From Hyphobacterium marinum (GTDB lineage: Bacteria > Pseudomonadota > Alphaproteobacteria > Caulobacterales > Maricaulaceae), in assembly GCF_036330325.1 (NCBI RefSeq), contig NZ_JAZDRO010000005.1, forward strand, positions 1 through 64,000: a stretch of DNA of 64,000 nt. Reading direction: 5' to 3'. Of the stretch, positions 42,003 to 51,900 are shown one piece after another. Under the pieces are notes generated by a model. It was not told where the DNA came from and did not search any database. It saw only the letters and a program-made list of their open reading frames with translations. How positions within the stretch are numbered: the first letter of the stretch is position 1; each line of letters starts with the position of its first letter. Made by a program: the position numbers and the translations under genes.

Positions 42003-42442
42003 TTGTCGTCCTCGCCCTGCCAGCGACCCGATTCACGCAGCGCCTCGGCCACTTCGGGCGGCATATAGGTCTCGTCATGCTTGGCCAGCACCGTCGTCGC
42101 GGTAAATTCGCCTGAGGCTTGGAACGTCCCCTCGGCGACGATCCCCTGTCCCTCACGGAACAAGTCAGGCAAAGGGCCGGCATAGCTCACGGCAATCGTG
42201 TGTGCGCCATCGGTCAGAACGAAGCGCGCGCCGCTGGCCTCTCCCCGAATGACGGACCCGTCCTCCACCAGCCCGCCAATCCGGATATGCGTTCCCGCCT
42301 CGGGCGGATTCTGCGCGAGTTCGGTGGGGCTGTAGAACAGGACAATGGCGTCGCTAAGTGCATAGAGCGTCAATGCCAGTGCGAGTCCCAGAACGGTCGC
42401 CGCGCCGCCAATCATCCAGAGCCGTTGATTTCGCCGTCTCAA
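41999..42442 (-). CDS. ccmE: Heme chaperone CcmE
   Basis: A 147-aa periplasmic heme chaperone with one N-terminal membrane helix (WMIGGAATVLGLALALTLYAL) and a beta-barrel OB-fold. The heme-binding motif is LAKHDETYMPPEV with the covalent His. It receives heme from CcmC and passes it to CcmF. The second gene in ccmI-E-F-H, with ATGA overlaps on both sides. Confidence 0.95.
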   Translation of the reverse strand: MRRRNQRLWMIGGAATVLGLALALTLYALSDAIVLFYSPTELAQNPPEAGTHIRIGGLVEDGSVIRGEASGARFVLTDGAHTIAVSYAGPLPDLFREGQGIVAEGTFQASGEFTATTVLAKHDETYMPPEVAEALRESGRWQGEDDN

Positions 42443-43368
42443 GACGGGTCCTCCTCGTTCAGTCCCATCAGCGCAGCGGCCATGTCCAGAAGCGCGCCTT
42501 CACCGCTGCCGGTCTCGAAAGTATCCCGCGCCGCGCCAAGGGCGTCGCGGGCTGCGGCTTCGTCTCCCAGCGTGCGCCGCACACGGAGCAACACCAGCCA
42601 GCCGGATATATCATCCGGATCAGCGGCGAGACGAGTTTCCAGCCTAGCGACCATTTGCGCGATACGGGCCTGTGGCTCGGTCTCGGTGTCGGCCTGTTCG
42701 GCAACGGCCTGCGTATTCACGTCCGGGCGGGACAAGAGATCGACGGCCTGGCGCGCGATCACCGGGCGGAATGCACTGTCGGCGGGCAAACGCTCCAGAA
42801 CGGACGTCCAGAAGTCGGCCGCGACGGCCCGGTCGCCGGCCTGATAGGCCGCCAGCCCCAGGAAGAAGTAAGGCTCCGGCAGGTCGGGGTCGCGGTTCAT
42901 GGCTTCCTCGAACGCCCGCACGGATTCCGGCGTGACCTCGCCTTCGTTGAGATTGATCAGTGTCTGGCCAATGTCGGAAAAGGTCCGCGCGACCGGGTCA
43001 ATCCGCAGCGAGCGCTGGAAAGCTTCGATGGCTTCCTGCTCGCGCTCGGCGCGGGCGAGCTGGCGGCCGAGCAAGGCCCAGGCCTCGGCGTCGGTATCGT
43101 CCTCGCGTGTCCGGTCGCGCAGGCTTTCAATCTGTTCGGCCAGGCTCAGGCTGGACGGATCAGTATTGCGGCGCTGTTCGGCTGCCTGTTCGTGCGGAAG
43201 GCCCGGCAAGTCGGGCCGCCCGCCAATCATGTAGGCACCGGAGACAACCAGGACGAGCCCCACGGTCAATGCCGGGGCCAGCCACCGGCTTGATCCCTTC
43301 AACGGTGCGGCGATCCAGAAACCTGCCGCGAAAGCCACCAGCACGAAGACGACTGCCAGGACCATCAT
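42439..43368 (-). CDS. ccmI: Cytochrome c biogenesis protein CcmI (CycH)
   Basis: A 309-aa protein with two N-terminal membrane helices (about 2-22 and 33-50) and a C-terminal TPR domain (about 90-300; for example ALLGRQLARAEREQEAIEAF, EPYFFLGLAAYQAGDRAVAA). It chaperones apocytochrome c to the CcmFH lyase. It overlaps the DUF938 gene upstream (ATGA). Confidence 0.92.
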   Translation of the reverse strand: MMVLAVVFVLVAFAAGFWIAAPLKGSSRWLAPALTVGLVLVVSGAYMIGGRPDLPGLPHEQAAEQRRNTDPSSLSLAEQIESLRDRTREDDTDAEAWALLGRQLARAEREQEAIEAFQRSLRIDPVARTFSDIGQTLINLNEGEVTPESVRAFEEAMNRDPDLPEPYFFLGLAAYQAGDRAVAADFWTSVLERLPADSAFRPVIARQAVDLLSRPDVNTQAVAEQADTETEPQARIAQMVARLETRLAADPDDISGWLVLLRVRRTLGDEAAARDALGAARDTFETGSGEGALLDMAAALMGLNEEDPS

Positions 43369-44021
43369 CGCGCAGTCTTCCGGAAGACAAGCATCAGATT
43401 GTTCGCCGGCATTCCGATTACCTGTTCAAGATCGAATCCGTGCCGCGCCAGCAGCGTCTCAACGTCGTCGCGTGCGCGGACGCCCCACTCCGGGTTGCGG
43501 GACTTGAGCGATGCGTCGAATTCGAGATTGGACGGGGCCGTCTTCTCGCCCTCCAGGAACGGACCGTAAAGAACGAGGGGTGCGCCCGGCGAAAGAAGGT
43601 TTTCTGCGCCCTTGGCCAGCCCCTCCGCAACGCGCCAGGGGGAGATGTGAATGACATTGCAGCAAACGATGGCGTCGGTCTCGGGCAAGCCGGCCGGCCA
43701 GTCTGCCAGAGAAACATCAAGCGCGCGTGACGCCTGTATCCGGCCCGGACACTCAGTCGACCAGGCGTCCTGGCTCGCGCGGGACTGCGCGTCGGGGTCG
43801 CTGGGATGCCAGATGATGTCCTCGCGCGCCTGACACGCAGCGACCGCATGCTCTCCCGTCCCGGAACCGATCTCGAGCACAGCCGCATCGGCCGGTAATA
43901 TCCTGGCCAATTCGTGCGCAATCGCGGCCTTGTTCCGCCCGGCGCTCGGGGAATGCAGCCGCCGCTCGGACCAGGTCCGGCTTTCCATGGCAGCGGGGGT
44001 GTCGGAGGAAGGCTCGCTCAT
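43365..44021 (-). CDS. DUF938 SAM-dependent methyltransferase-like protein
   Basis: A 218-aa protein. VLEIGSGTGEHAVA is the SAM-binding motif I, with further methyltransferase spacing (WHPSDPDAQ, CCNVIHISPW) characteristic of DUF938. The actual substrate is unknown. It starts the translation-coupled string into ccmI. No ccm role is known for DUF938, so it is a passenger or a lineage-specific addition at the front of the operon. Confidence 0.82.
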   Translation of the reverse strand: MSEPSSDTPAAMESRTWSERRLHSPSAGRNKAAIAHELARILPADAAVLEIGSGTGEHAVAACQAREDIIWHPSDPDAQSRASQDAWSTECPGRIQASRALDVSLADWPAGLPETDAIVCCNVIHISPWRVAEGLAKGAENLLSPGAPLVLYGPFLEGEKTAPSNLEFDASLKSRNPEWGVRARDDVETLLARHGFDLEQVIGMPANNLMLVFRKTAR

Positions 44022-44069
44022 GGCGAGCGGCTTACGGTTTGGCGTCGGTCAGTGCAAGGCGCTGCGCGC

Positions 44070-45422
44070 TTACGCCGCGAGTGCGGCGGCTGACCGGCGG
44101 CGGATCAGGGAGGCATTCTCGTCCTGTCCGGCCGCTTCAAACAACCGGGCGACGACATCAAGGCCCTGGGACGCGAGGGCCTGCTCCTCGCCTTCGGAAT
44201 GCTGGACCAGATTGATCAGCGCGCTCGAACAATCGTCCAGCAGCGTGGTTGCCGCTTCCTCGGTCTTCTTGTGGATGCTCGCGACGGCCGCCTGGGACGC
44301 CCATTCATGCGCACCAGCAACAAAGTGGAGACGCGCCTCCGCCTGTTCGATGACGGTTTCGGGCGCTATTTCGACCGGGGTCATGATGCCGCCCTTGCCC
44401 TTTCGCGGTTCCGGAACGGCCTTGCCGAGTGCCTTGGGCACGCTGGCAAATATCTTCTCGAGGTCGCTGGACACCTGGGACCGGAGCCCGAAGAGCTGCT
44501 TGCCCCAGCGCCCATCCTTCCGGATGCCGAATTCGCGGGTCATGCCGACGGTGATCGAGACATAGTTTGCCAGGCCATCGACGGCGACGCGGGCATCGTC
44601 GAGTGTATCGGGCGCGTGTTTGAACAGGGCCGCGAAATGCTCGGCGTCCTTGAACACGGCATCACCGACCGTGGCGAGATCGGTCTTGGAGACGAGGAGA
44701 TCGTCTCCCCTGCGCCCGATTTTCTCGATCGCCCGGAAAATCTGGGCCGTCTTCTTCAGGCGGGCGAGAATAATGAGCAGGAGCCAGAGTCCGGCATCGG
44801 GCGCATCATCGCCGAAGCGCTCATAGCCATCGCGCAGCTCGGTGCAGAGTTCCGGCGTGAGGTCGCGGATTTCATCGGGAAACGGCTTCAGCGCCGCGGT
44901 GATCTCGCCGCTGCTGCGCAACAATGTCGCGATATCGCGCGCCCGTTCGGCTCCGCCCGCGCCCCAGAGCGCTGCAAGTCGGGCCTCGGCCTTGCGGTCA
45001 TTCGCCGACACATCAAGAAAGTCTGACAAGGCCTGCGCAGCCTGTTTTCGCCGCTGCGTCCAGCTGTCGTGCCAGGCCAGATTATCGTCTGCGATGGCCC
45101 ACGCAATGAACTCCTCGCCCAGCTGGTCTTCGAACCAGGACCAGATTCGATCCAGGAAGTGGGGCGTGAAATAGGCGCGCGAAGGCGGAACTTGTGCGGG
45201 ATCACCCGTCAGGATCGCCAGCGGTTCGAAAAAACGCGAGCGCGCAACCTGATCAGCGGGCGCGAGCCCGGCTTCCAGCCCGGCCAGTATGTCGTGAAGC
45301 CCCTGTTGCCTTGCGTCCGCCTGTGCGGCCGCAGCCGCGGCAGCGACCAGCTTCTCACGCATCGGGTCCGGCAATCCTGCCCAGAAAGCGGAAAGGCGCG
45401 TTTTTGTCGACTCGCTCAGCAT
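44070..45422 (-). CDS. Large conserved protein of unknown function
   Basis: A 450-aa soluble, mostly helical protein. The start ATG opens MLSESTKTRLSAFWAGLPDP; the middle holds WSWFEDQLGEEFIAWAIADD and WHDSWTQRRKQAAQAL; a later stretch has AGLWLLLIILARLKKTAQIFRAIEKIG. No signal peptide or membrane helix is convincing. No domain is recognised. It sits between the FeuPQ-like two-component genes and the ccm operon, where the rhizobial synteny has nothing comparable. A CtrA-like site lies 51-65 bp upstream. Confidence 0.75.
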   Translation of the reverse strand: MLSESTKTRLSAFWAGLPDPMREKLVAAAAAAAQADARQQGLHDILAGLEAGLAPADQVARSRFFEPLAILTGDPAQVPPSRAYFTPHFLDRIWSWFEDQLGEEFIAWAIADDNLAWHDSWTQRRKQAAQALSDFLDVSANDRKAEARLAALWGAGGAERARDIATLLRSSGEITAALKPFPDEIRDLTPELCTELRDGYERFGDDAPDAGLWLLLIILARLKKTAQIFRAIEKIGRRGDDLLVSKTDLATVGDAVFKDAEHFAALFKHAPDTLDDARVAVDGLANYVSITVGMTREFGIRKDGRWGKQLFGLRSQVSSDLEKIFASVPKALGKAVPEPRKGKGGIMTPVEIAPETVIEQAEARLHFVAGAHEWASQAAVASIHKKTEEAATTLLDDCSSALINLVQHSEGEEQALASQGLDVVARLFEAAGQDENASLIRRRSAAALAA

Positions 45423-45472
45423 GTCTGGTTCGCGCGAAGTTATCCTCGTCGAACCAGCGTGGCTGAATATCC

Positions 45473-45487
45473 TTAACGCAGCTTTAG
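45473..45487. promoter_or_regulatory. CtrA-like site upstream of the 450-aa unknown gene
   Basis: TTAA-N7-TTAG on the plus strand (CTAA-N7-TTAA on the minus), one mismatch from consensus, 51-65 bp before the start at 45422. It overlaps the TAA stop of the sensor kinase gene. Chance occurrence cannot be excluded. Confidence 0.3.
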
Positions 45488-46872
45488 CGGTCTTTCGCCG
45501 CCGGCAGTGTCAAGCAGGCCAGGAGCCCGCCAGCTTCAGCCTCGCCCAACGCCAGAACACCGCCATAGACTTTGGCGAGGTCACCCACGATGGACAGGCC
45601 CAGACCACTGCCCGGTGCACTTTCATCAAGCCTGACACCGCGCTTCAGCGCATCCTCGCGGGCCGCTGCGTCCATTCCCGGACCATCGTCGGCAATCCGG
45701 ATCTCCAGCGTCTGCTCGCTGTTTCCGGGTCCGGCCGAAACGGTCACGCAAGACGCCGCCCATTTGCAGGCATTGTCCATCAGATTGCCGACCATTTCTT
45801 CGAGGTCCTGGCGTTCCCCACGGAACACCAGCTCGTCGGGTGATGTCCAGTTGATCGCGATGCCCTTGCGGCCATAGATGCGCGTCAGCGTCCGCGCGAG
45901 ATCATTGATCAGCGGGGTTACCGGTGTCCGCGCGCCAACCGATTTGGCATGCGCCGCTGCACGGGCACGCCGCAAATGATGATCCACCTGGCGGGACATG
46001 ATCTCGGCCTGACGGCCCACGAGTTCCGCGAATTCCGTCTTGTCGGTGCGGCTCTCGTTGAGAAGCACCGCAATCGGCGTTTTCAGTGCATGCGCAAGAT
46101 TGCCGACATGGGTCCTCGCCCGGTCCACGACTTCACGGGAATGGTCCAGAAGCGAATTGAGTTCGTCGCCCAGGGGCTGGATTTCCGTCGGGTAGGCACC
46201 TTCGACCCGGTCCGCACGGCCTTCGCGTACATCGACCACCGAATCCCGCATGCGGAACAGCGGTGCCAACCCGACGCGGACCTGCAGGAAGATACCGATG
46301 GCTAGAGCGACCGCGAAGATCAGGAACATGCCGGCCACGACCGAGGCAAAGCGCTGGACATCGCGGTCGGCCGGCCGCCGGTCCTCGCCGGCCATCATGA
46401 TGGCGGGGTCCTGCCGGCCAGCCAGCAGCACGGCCTGGGCCATGATCCGAAGCGGTTCGCCATCCGGGCCGGTCATCTCGATGGTGACGCGCTCGCCCGG
46501 TGCATCCAGCGTCGACGCCAGAAACGCGTCCGGCGGCCGCAGACGTTCGTCCCACAGAGACCGCGACCGGCCAATCACCCGGAACGTGTCGGCATCGTAG
46601 AATTCGCCAATCTGCCAGTACCGGCCGGAAAAAACCTGGTCGAACCGCGGGTCGCTGGGCTGCCGCGCCAGGACAAGCTCGCCATCCTCACCGGTCTCGA
46701 CCGCTGCCACGAGCGCACTGACCGCGCTTTCCAGCCGGTCGTCAATCGCGCCAAGTGCTGACTGGCGATAGAGGGCGGTCAGCGCCAGGGCCCCGGCAAT
46801 CATGAGCACCGCCGCCCAGATCGCCGCGCTGACGACCAGGCGCCGGACCAGGGATCCCGGAGACGGCGTCAC
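45484..46872 (-). CDS. FeuQ/PhoQ-like sensor histidine kinase
   Basis: A 462-aa kinase with two membrane helices (about 12-33 and 172-195), a periplasmic domain between them, HAMP, then a dimerisation domain with HVGNLAHALKTPIAVLLNE: the HALKTP His motif typical of PhoQ/FeuQ-type kinases. The ATPase has NLMDNACKW, ADDGPGMD and GSGLGLSIVGDL. Starts at a GTG overlapping the regulator stop (GTGA). Located immediately before the cyc region, consistent with the rhizobial feuPQ position. Confidence 0.9.
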   Translation of the reverse strand: MTPSPGSLVRRLVVSAAIWAAVLMIAGALALTALYRQSALGAIDDRLESAVSALVAAVETGEDGELVLARQPSDPRFDQVFSGRYWQIGEFYDADTFRVIGRSRSLWDERLRPPDAFLASTLDAPGERVTIEMTGPDGEPLRIMAQAVLLAGRQDPAIMMAGEDRRPADRDVQRFASVVAGMFLIFAVALAIGIFLQVRVGLAPLFRMRDSVVDVREGRADRVEGAYPTEIQPLGDELNSLLDHSREVVDRARTHVGNLAHALKTPIAVLLNESRTDKTEFAELVGRQAEIMSRQVDHHLRRARAAAHAKSVGARTPVTPLINDLARTLTRIYGRKGIAINWTSPDELVFRGERQDLEEMVGNLMDNACKWAASCVTVSAGPGNSEQTLEIRIADDGPGMDAAAREDALKRGVRLDESAPGSGLGLSIVGDLAKVYGGVLALGEAEAGGLLACLTLPAAKDR

Positions 46873-47543
46873 GCCGTGTTCTGCTCCACGTCCACGAGCC
46901 GGTAGCCCAGCCCCCGCACGGTCTCGATCCGGTCCTGCCCGATCTTCTTGCGCAGGCGGCCGACAAACACCTCGATGGTGTTGGAATCACGGTCGAAATC
47001 CTGATCGTAGATGTGTTCGACCAGTTCCGAACGCGAAATCACGCGGTCCTGATGGTGGGCGAGATAGCTCAACATCCGGAATTCATGGGACGTGACTTTG
47101 ACCGGCGCGCCATCGATGAAGACCCGTGCACCCCGCGTATCGACGGTCAGCGCGCCGCATTCGATTGTCGAGGTCGTGTGACCGGCCGCACGGCGGGTCA
47201 GGGCGCGCAGCCGCGCCAGCAATTCCTCGGTATGGAAGGGCTTGGTCAGATAATCGTCGGCACCGGCGTCGAACCCGGCAACCTTCTCGCTCCAGCGATC
47301 ACGAGCGGTCAGGATCAGGACGGGGAAGTCCTTGCCATCACGACGCCAGCGCTCCAGCACCGTCACGCCGTCGATCTTGGGCAGGCCCAGGTCCAGCACG
47401 ACGGCATCATAGGGCTCGGTATCGCCGAGAAAGTGCCCTTCTTCGCCGTCATTCGCGACATCGACGGCATAACCGGCGTCCGTCAGGGCGCGGGACAGCT
47501 GCCGGCTCAGATCGGGATCGTCTTCCAGGATGAGTACGCGCAT
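46869..47543 (-). CDS. FeuP/PhoP-like OmpR-family response regulator
   Basis: A 224-aa regulator with receiver LEDDPDLSR, phospho-Asp in VVLDLGLPKIDG and Lys in YLTKPFHTEE. The winged helix includes TSHEFRMLSYLAHHQDRVISR and IEVFVGRLRKKIG, ending RGLGYRLVDVE. It pairs with the kinase gene that it overlaps (GTGA) and follows the PepSY gene by 15 bp. In rhizobia FeuP controls cyclic glucan export and osmoadaptation; here the targets are unknown. Confidence 0.9.
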   Translation of the reverse strand: MRVLILEDDPDLSRQLSRALTDAGYAVDVANDGEEGHFLGDTEPYDAVVLDLGLPKIDGVTVLERWRRDGKDFPVLILTARDRWSEKVAGFDAGADDYLTKPFHTEELLARLRALTRRAAGHTTSTIECGALTVDTRGARVFIDGAPVKVTSHEFRMLSYLAHHQDRVISRSELVEHIYDQDFDRDSNTIEVFVGRLRKKIGQDRIETVRGLGYRLVDVEQNTA

Positions 47544-47558
47544 CGCGAGGCTCCGGGT

Positions 47559-47894
47559 CTATCGTTCGTAGAGTATGGCACCGGTACGGGCGTCGACAAT
47601 CACGTCAACGCGCCGACCGTCGCGGGTCAGGATCTTGATGATGTAAAGAGGCGGCTGCCCGCCCTCGAGCTCGGCATCAAGGACGTCTGCGCCCGGATAT
47701 CGCTGGCGCACCTGGCGAATGACACGCAGCGCTGGCAGGACATCGCCCGAGCGCATGGCATCGCGCGCTTCATCCGCCGTATACCGGTCGCGCACGTCCG
47801 GCCGCGATTGCGTCATTCCGGCCGCATCGGCCGAAACCGAAGCGGTCATCGCGGCAACGGCGCTGATCAGGGCTATGAGGGCGTTCTTCATCAT
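47559..47894 (-). CDS. PepSY-domain periplasmic protein
   Basis: A 111-aa exported protein with signal peptide ALIALISAVAAMTASVSADA and one PepSY domain, RYTADEARDAMRSGDVLPA followed by LYIIKILTRDGRRVDVIVDARTGAIL. It is first in a PepSY-RR-HK operon. In Sinorhizobium the small periplasmic FeuN encoded upstream of feuPQ dampens FeuQ signalling; this protein is a candidate counterpart. The start is either of two adjacent ATGs (47894 or 47891). Confidence 0.82.
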   Translation of the reverse strand: MMKNALIALISAVAAMTASVSADAAGMTQSRPDVRDRYTADEARDAMRSGDVLPALRVIRQVRQRYPGADVLDAELEGGQPPLYIIKILTRDGRRVDVIVDARTGAILYER

Positions 47895-47941
47895 GCCTGC
47901 GACTTTGTCCGTGCACCGCTGAACCGGCGCTGAACAAGGTG

Positions 47942-48838
47942 TTACTCTTCCATTCCGTTTCGCGGATCGTAGCCCCTGGGCGGCGTCCAGTCTCGTACAA
48001 AGGCCTGAAGGCCTTGATCATCCTTGGGAATATCCACAATCAGACGGATGATCTGGTCGCCCCTCTTGCCACCTGAAGCGACGATGCCCTTGCCGCGCAG
48101 GCGCAGCAGCGAGCCGGACGTCGACCCGGCGGGAATCTTGATATCGACCGGCCCGTCAATGGTCGGTGCCCTGACCTTCGAGCCTTCGACCGCTTCTTTC
48201 AGGGACACGGGCAATTCCAGGCGAATATCGGCACCATCCCTGGTGAAGTAGGCATGCGGCTTGACCTGGAGCTCGATTAACACATCGCCCGCCGGCCCGT
48301 TCGCGCTGCCTGATTCACCCATCCGCGCCAGCTTCAGGACCTGCCCTTCACTGGCTCCGGGCGGGGCCTTGACCTCCACCGATTTTCCCGAGGCGAGCTT
48401 GATCCGCTTGGTTACGCCCTTGGCCGCTTCTACGAAGGTCAGAGGCATCCGGTACCGCACGTCCCGGCCCTTGCGCGGTGGAGCCTCGCGGCGGCTGAAA
48501 TCGGTGAACAGGTCGGAAAAGATGTCGCCGAGATCGTCAAACCCGCCCTGTGGCCGACCCCTCGGCCCGCCCCGGCGCGCGCCATGGGCAGCATGGGCCG
48601 CAAAGGGCGCACGCTCATTGCCGTCAGCGTCGATCTCACCGCGATCGAACCGGGCCTTTTTTTCGGGATCGGACAGCAGCTTGAACGCCTGGCTGACCTG
48701 TTTGAAGCGTTCTTCGGCCGCCGCGTCCCCGGGACGGGCGTCCGGGTGCAGCGACTTGGCCAGCGCACGATAGGCACGCCGGATCTCGTCCGCACTCGCG
48801 GAGCGCGATATGCCCAAAGTCGTATATGGGTCGGCCAT
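47942..48838 (-). CDS. DnaJ/CbpA-type co-chaperone
   Basis: A 298-aa J-domain protein. The N-terminal J domain (1-70) has the HPD motif in KSLHPDARPG, which stimulates DnaK ATPase. A Gly/charged linker (about 75-115) and a DnaJ C-terminal substrate-binding domain (about 125-290; YRMPLTFVEAAKGVTKRIKL, LSGK-like segments) follow. There is no CxxCxGxG zinc finger, so it is CbpA-like (class B) rather than DnaJ. A hairpin (48855-48871) lies in its short leader. It sits between the GTA terminal gene and the PepSY two-component operon. Confidence 0.9.
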   Translation of the reverse strand: MADPYTTLGISRSASADEIRRAYRALAKSLHPDARPGDAAAEERFKQVSQAFKLLSDPEKKARFDRGEIDADGNERAPFAAHAAHGARRGGPRGRPQGGFDDLGDIFSDLFTDFSRREAPPRKGRDVRYRMPLTFVEAAKGVTKRIKLASGKSVEVKAPPGASEGQVLKLARMGESGSANGPAGDVLIELQVKPHAYFTRDGADIRLELPVSLKEAVEGSKVRAPTIDGPVDIKIPAGSTSGSLLRLRGKGIVASGGKRGDQIIRLIVDIPKDDQGLQAFVRDWTPPRGYDPRNGMEE

Positions 48839-48915
48839 CTGTCACCTTGCCCGCCGGACCCCACCGGTCCGCCGGACTGATGTAGGCGTCTTTGGCCCGG
48901 TACGCCAACCCGCTT

Positions 48916-51900
48916 CTACAAGGTGAAGTTCACGAAAGCTGCCGCGCCGGGACCAAACCGATCGGACGCCTGTGCGACGCTGAAGACCGGCGCGCCACCT
49001 CCCCCGGCATAGAGCGTGGCGGCGTCACTGCCGGAGAGAACGAATTCCGGAGCTGTCACCTCGCCCTCATCGAGAAGGGTGCCTCCGTCGAAAAGGCCCA
49101 CGCGATAGGCCTCCCGGGCTTCGCCAAGCGGCGTGACCGGTGCGGACCAGTCCTCTCCGCCAATACGACTGCGCCGGATCCAGCGGAAGCGGTATCCCTC
49201 GGCAACGCGATCCCATTTGAGATGGACCGGCGACAATGGCGCAAGATCACGGCCCTGATAGGTGAACGCCGCCGACGTCTGGAAGGGCGATTGCAAGGAC
49301 AGGCGCGGATCACCAGCCCTTAGTGTCAGGTCTTCACCGCGTTCATGAGCAGGAACGGAAAGCGTATCGGGCAGCGTGTCCAGAACGATCAGTCGCGCCT
49401 CTGCCCCGATGAGCATCGGGGCGGCCAGGTCGTTGTGAAGCAGGCCGGTCAGGCTGTACGCCCCGTCCCCGATCAATTCGGCTGTCAGGAAATGCAGCAC
49501 CAGCCAGCCATCGTCGTGTTCGACGGCAATCCGGTTGGCGCCGTTCAGGACCGCCTGCCTGTCACTGGAACTGAGACCGTCGCTATTTAACCGGACATGC
49601 AAGCTGCCGGCGGCCTGCCAACGCCCGGCACATCCTGGTACCAGGCTGTTCAGGCATGTCCCGAATGGCGTCCGACGCGTCACATCAAGCCGGTGTTCGA
49701 GCGCCGCCGCGTCCGGGCCGGCATGGATGGCGAGGCTTCCGGGCCAAGGCGACACCGACGCAGCGAGCAGGACACCATCGCGATCGCTGCTCTCTTCAGC
49801 CAGCAAGGCAATATCGAGCACAGCCAGGGCCGGTCTGGACCGACCGGAGATCGCCCCGGAAACACCTGCCTGACTACCCCGGTGGGCACCTGTACGCGGG
49901 TGATGGCGGCGCGCCAGAACGCGCCGGGTTTCACCGCCACTGGCCGACTCAATCCGGAAAACCGCCCCGTTCTGGCTGTCCAGGTGGAACCGGTCCCCGG
50001 GCTCCAGTGCCATCAATGAGGGCGGCAATTCGAAGGACAGCTGCTCGCCTGCAGCAATCGCGTCATTCAACACACCCTGCGCCCAGTCACTCGCCTGTTC
50101 TTCATCGGCCAGTAAAGGCCAGGCGTGATCGGCGATCTCGCCGCCAGCCTGTGCTCCGCTATGCGCAAGAAGGCTCTGGGGCTCATAATCCAGCCAGTCC
50201 CCAATGAAGCGCAGCCGGACATTCGACGGCAGGAATCCGGCGGGCATGCGTTGGCGCGTCAGCGCGTCCCCGTGGTCGGGAAGTACCAGCATGGCTTCCG
50301 GCAAGGTGACTTCTCCGCCGGCATTGCTGCCAAGAAGCGCCACGCCATCCGCGTGTTCCCGCACGGCAAAGCCATAAGCCAGAGCCAATGGCTCCAGCGC
50401 TGACCGGCCCGTTACTGGCCCCGAAAGGACAAATCCGGACACCAGCCCGTCCAGTGTGGACGCGTCCAGTTCGAGATCACATCGCGCGCCGATGTCTGCG
50501 ACCACGCCGGAAAGCGGGGCCAGGCCCGCGCGTCCGGTCAGCCAGTGCCCCAACCACCAGTTCCCGCCATCAGACCAGATCTCTTCGCGAGCAGGAAAAT
50601 CGGGAAAGGGCCGGGCATCCCACGTCCAGACGTGGATAAGATCGGGGTCCAGCATTGGACCGCCATAAACCGATGACACCGGATTATGCCCGGCCTCCGG
50701 GTCCCAATAGCGGTGAAATGCCTCCAGATACCGCCGCTGGATCAGATCGTCCCGGCGGCCATCGGAAGAGTGGGGCAGTGTACTTTCCGAGCTCTTCGGA
50801 TCGACGAAGACATGGGGCTGGTTCGCGCCCTTGTCGACCGCCGGGCAACCGACCTCGGTGATCCAGATCGGTTTCGATTGCGGCACCCAGCCTGTCGCCG
50901 ACCCGCTTTCGATGCCTCCCGGGCGGTCATGGTGCAGCTGACCCCACCAGTTCGACAGGTCCTTGTACCGAAACACCCAGGGTTTTCCGGCCCCACCATC
51001 GGTGATCGGCGTTCGGAGCTGTGTGTCGCGATCTGCTTCGCTGGCATAGTACCAGTCATACCCCTCCCCGCCTTCGACATTCGATTCCAGATAGACGGGA
51101 TCGTGTATGGACGGCCAAAGCTGGGCATCGAGGTGCGCACTACCCTCGCGCCAATCGCTGGCCGGGGCATACCAGTCAATGGCGACCGCATCGATGGCCG
51201 GGTGGCTCCATAGCGGATCAAGGTGGAACCAGACATCGCCGCTGCCATCAGCGGGGTGATAGCCGAAATATTCCGACCAGTCGGCCGCATAGGAGAGCCG
51301 GACATCGGCCCCCAGAAGGCTACGGACTTCGGCGGCCAAGTCACACAACTCCGCGACCGAAGGGAAACCCGACACACCTCTTACCTGCGTCAGGCCCCGC
51401 ATTTCCGACCCGATCAGGAAGCCGTCCGCACCACCGGCCCTGGCCAGGGCCGCATGGTGCAGGATGAAACGCCGGAACGACCATTCGGCAGGCCCGCCAT
51501 AGCTGATCGCCGTCCCCGAGACGCTGAAATCAGCGGCTGCAGCGGCACCGAAAAAGGCCGTGACCTGGTCATCAGCGGCGCTCGTCTGGTCGGCGCTACC
51601 CGCCACGCCCGGTGCCGGATGGCACGTGATCCGTCCCCGCCAGGGAAACGCCGCCTGCTCCGCGCCGCCCCACGGATCGGGAAGCCCGTTACCGCCCGGT
51701 ACATCCATCAGGATGAAGGGATAGAGGGATACCGACAGGCCGCGGGCGCGGATGTCCTGCATCGCGGCGATCAGCGTCCCATCACTCGGCGTGCCGCCAT
51801 AAACGGGCCGCCCGTCGGCCTGCGTCACCAGCCATGCCGTTGTCCGGTCTTCGCCCGCCACGGCCCATACGAGGGGGTGGGTAACCTTGTCGCGTGTCTC

